This document shows, in pieces, positions 22,178-23,455 of a DNA stretch of 23,455 bases. The notes under the pieces are model-generated. The model was not told the DNA's origin and ran no database searches. It saw only the letters and a list, made by a program, of their open reading frames with translations. This DNA is from a virus. The position numbers and the translations under genes were made by a program. The stretch's first letter is position 1; the number at the start of each line of letters is the position of its first letter. The stretch spans positions 1-23,455 of the IMG/VR virus record IMGVR_UViG_3300037502_000288; one strand, written 5' to 3'.

Positions 22178-22742
22178 CTTCTTCTAGTAAATTCATGTGA
22201 ACAACTACTAGTTGGGCATATGCTATCCCGTGTGCTTTCTTAAAGCTATACCCGTCATTTCCTTTATCCCACACCGTTCTCGCAATATCTTTCCAACTCT
22301 TACCAATCAAGTGCTTCTTACCCGGACGAATCAATGCTAGAAACATAGCTAGTCTAGGAATGCTATTCACAGGTTCAGGCATAGACCTCAATGTGCTATA
22401 CTGATTATTCAAGTGAATCAGTTTCTCAACAAAGTCCTTGTTTTTAAGATTGTCCCAGTTGGGTTCACGCATCAAGTCAATCAGATGCAACTCGTCACGA
22501 ACCTGGTTGTATACATGAACATTCAACAAGTCTAGCTTTAGATAACCTCGCTTTTCAGCCTCAGTATAGTCTAACGCTGCCATGTCATTTATCGGATCAT
22601 ATGGTATATCCGTGACATGTACACCTGTAGCATGTTTGCGTATGGGATTAACTTTACGCATTGCCGCAGGGATGTGGTCTATCAAAGATAGAATCTTGTC
22701 TCTATCTCCAAAATCTATATCTACATCAGAATTAAACTTCAT
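22161..22742 (-). CDS. Miniature DnaE-like (family C DNA polymerase alpha-like) protein
   Basis: 193 residues carrying the ordered core motifs of bacterial DNA polymerase III alpha: SDVDIDFGDR (5-14; E. coli DnaE PDFDVDF with the catalytic Asp pair), RKHATGVHV (35-43; RNAGKHAGGVVI), GYLKLDLLNV (66-75; LVKFDFLGL with the third Asp, here D71), LALIRPG (135-141; a RPGP block), and a KKAHGIAYAQL segment (168-178; the NKSHAVAYA element). DnaE proteins normally exceed 1,000 residues; PHP, OB and most finger/thumb parts are absent here. It might be a minimal polymerase, an inactive regulator or a helper of the phage replisome. It overlaps the upstream cytidylyltransferase gene by 11 nt. I think similar short proteins exist in other marine T4-like phages, but cannot verify this. 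Confidence 0.7.
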   Translation of the reverse strand: MKFNSDVDIDFGDRDKILSLIDHIPAAMRKVNPIRKHATGVHVTDIPYDPINDMAALDYTEAEKRGYLKLDLLNVHVYNQVRDELHLIDLMREPNWDNLKNKDFVEKLIHLNNQYSTLRSMPEPVNSIPRLAMFLALIRPGKKHLIGKSWKDIARTVWDKGNDGYSFKKAHGIAYAQLVVVHMNLLEEVTVIV

Positions 22743-23226
22743 TTCTATCCTTCATAACTAGGTCAGGTGAATACTGTGGAGGCTCATTTTCTACTGATTC
22801 TACACCCTTCAATCGTTCTAGTCTAGCAGTACGGGCCCTCAACTCACTAGAACTATAGTCATGGTGTCGCTTATGATAATGTAGTTCGACTCCATTGTTC
22901 ATGCACCATTGCTTGCCCGTAAAGTCACGATTCAGATATTCATCACTGAGGAATCGAATGTCAATCTTCTGTGTCATTAGCATTTGAAGCAGGTCATACT
23001 CTGTTTCATAGATAAGAATCTCGTCCACATACTTACATGCCTGCAATTGAACATAGCGTTCATACGCACTTTGAATGGGCTTGTTCTTGACACCGGGTCG
23101 ATCAATTGTAGGGTCGATCTGTAATGCAACAATCAAGTAATCACATAGTTGCTTTTCCATCTTTAACATTGTAACATGACCTGCGTGTAACAAGTCAAAA
23201 CTACTGCAATTGAATCCTATCTTCAT
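22732..23226 (-). CDS. Cytidylyltransferase-family nucleotidyltransferase (TagD-like)
   Basis: 164 residues, a Rossmann-like nucleotidyltransferase that joins CTP (or another NTP) to a phosphorylated alcohol or sugar. The opening IGFNCSSFDLLHAGHVTML contains HAGH (14-17), the H-x-G-H nucleotide-binding motif. YERYVQL (55-61) gives the conserved Arg, and YSSSELRAR (124-132) is the equivalent of the S-T-T-x-I-x-x-R motif. Glycerol-3-phosphate cytidylyltransferase is the closest named type; glycero-manno-heptose or ethanolamine-phosphate relatives are also possible. The last ~30 residues are an extra polar tail. The ATG overlaps the stop of the RmlC gene by 4 nt (ATGA). With that gene it suggests synthesis of an activated sugar or polyol. 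Confidence 0.85.
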   Translation of the reverse strand: MKIGFNCSSFDLLHAGHVTMLKMEKQLCDYLIVALQIDPTIDRPGVKNKPIQSAYERYVQLQACKYVDEILIYETEYDLLQMLMTQKIDIRFLSDEYLNRDFTGKQWCMNNGVELHYHKRHHDYSSSELRARTARLERLKGVESVENEPPQYSPDLVMKDRNEV

Positions 23227-23455
23227 TTATCTTTCTCCGAGAGTACTGGTTCAATGTTTAAGGGCCATTGAATACCATATTCATTCCACTTGAAATTTTC
23301 TTCAAGTTCTTTATTGTATGGCTTATCAACAATGTATTGTACGATTGCACCTTCAGTTAGAGCCATGTACCCGTGTGCATATTCTGGTGGTATCAACAAT
23401 CCACATGTGTTGTCTAGTTCTATACCGAACCATCTTCCCGTCTCTGGCTCTAATG
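23223..23455 (-). CDS. rfbC: dTDP-4-dehydrorhamnose 3,5-epimerase-like (RmlC), C-terminal part
   Basis: Only the last 76 codons are in the window; the gene runs past the right edge. The readable part is diagnostic of RmlC cupin epimerases: RWFGIEL, then LLIPPEYAHGYMAL (family: pPG.aHGf..L), then YIVDKPYN, FKWNEYGIQWP (family: i.WND..igI.WP) and the terminal LSEKDK. The family epimerises C3 and C5 of dTDP-4-keto-6-deoxyglucose on the way to dTDP-rhamnose; relatives act on other NDP-sugars. The His of the AHG block is among the conserved active-site region residues. The stop TGA (23223-23225) overlaps the ATG of the cytidylyltransferase gene, so they are co-translated. It probably supplies a sugar nucleotide for glycan or DNA modification. 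Confidence 0.9.
   Translation of the reverse strand, partial: LEPETGRWFGIELDNTCGLLIPPEYAHGYMALTEGAIVQYIVDKPYNKELEENFKWNEYGIQWPLNIEPVLSEKDK

Overview
The window looks like part of the genome of a contractile-tailed, T4-like (Straboviridae/Kyanoviridae-type) myophage, most probably from an uncultured marine or freshwater bacterioplankton phage. The basis is homologues of T4 neck protein gp14, tail sheath stabiliser gp15, replicative helicase gp41 and primase gp61, together with T4-type late promoters (TATAAATA-like boxes) ahead of most transcription units. Genes overlap or nearly touch throughout, no stretch over 300 bases lacks a gene, and I saw no tRNA, insertion sequence, integrase or CRISPR array.

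Layout. Positions 1-454 (minus) hold a conserved small gene cut by an in-frame TAA and driven by a perfect-consensus sigma-70 promoter. Positions 535-4029 (plus) hold gp14, gp15 and a Nudix hydrolase, ending in a two-way terminator. Positions 4041-5737 (minus) hold a coiled-coil/one-helix membrane protein and a repetitive beta-rich structural protein. Positions 5867-8520 hold two paralogous glycosyltransferase-like genes (plus) flanking a DUF6165-like gene (minus); this looks like a glycan-related cassette. Positions 8496-21625 (minus) hold a small structural protein, a 966-residue tail fibre, a RecB-type nuclease, an SGNH-like protein, an A-type Fe-S carrier, several unidentified phage genes, a ligase-fold-like protein, helicase gp41, primase gp61 and a baseplate/BppU-like protein. 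Positions 21797-22177 (plus) hold a conserved unknown. Positions 22161-23455 (minus) hold a very small DnaE-like protein, a cytidylyltransferase and the end of an RmlC-type sugar epimerase.

Expression. Late boxes of the form N(A/T/C/G)TAAAT(A/C) occur in two arrangements. In one, the box ends only 4-5 nt before an ATG and no Shine-Dalgarno is visible, so the mRNA would be leaderless (gp14, Nudix, both glycosyltransferase-like genes, the gene starting at 15517). In the other, 17 nt or more of leader separates the box from the ATG, usually with a Shine-Dalgarno; three abundant-looking virion genes also carry hairpins there. The primase appears leaderless too, from a sigma-70-type promoter. Two intergenic regions carry palindromic late boxes that could fire in both directions.

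The points most worth following up are the 193-residue protein that keeps the ordered catalytic motifs of DnaE polymerases, the leaderless late-gene architecture, the nonsense-interrupted gene at 1-454, and the KxDG nucleotidyltransferase-like protein at 16027-17190.
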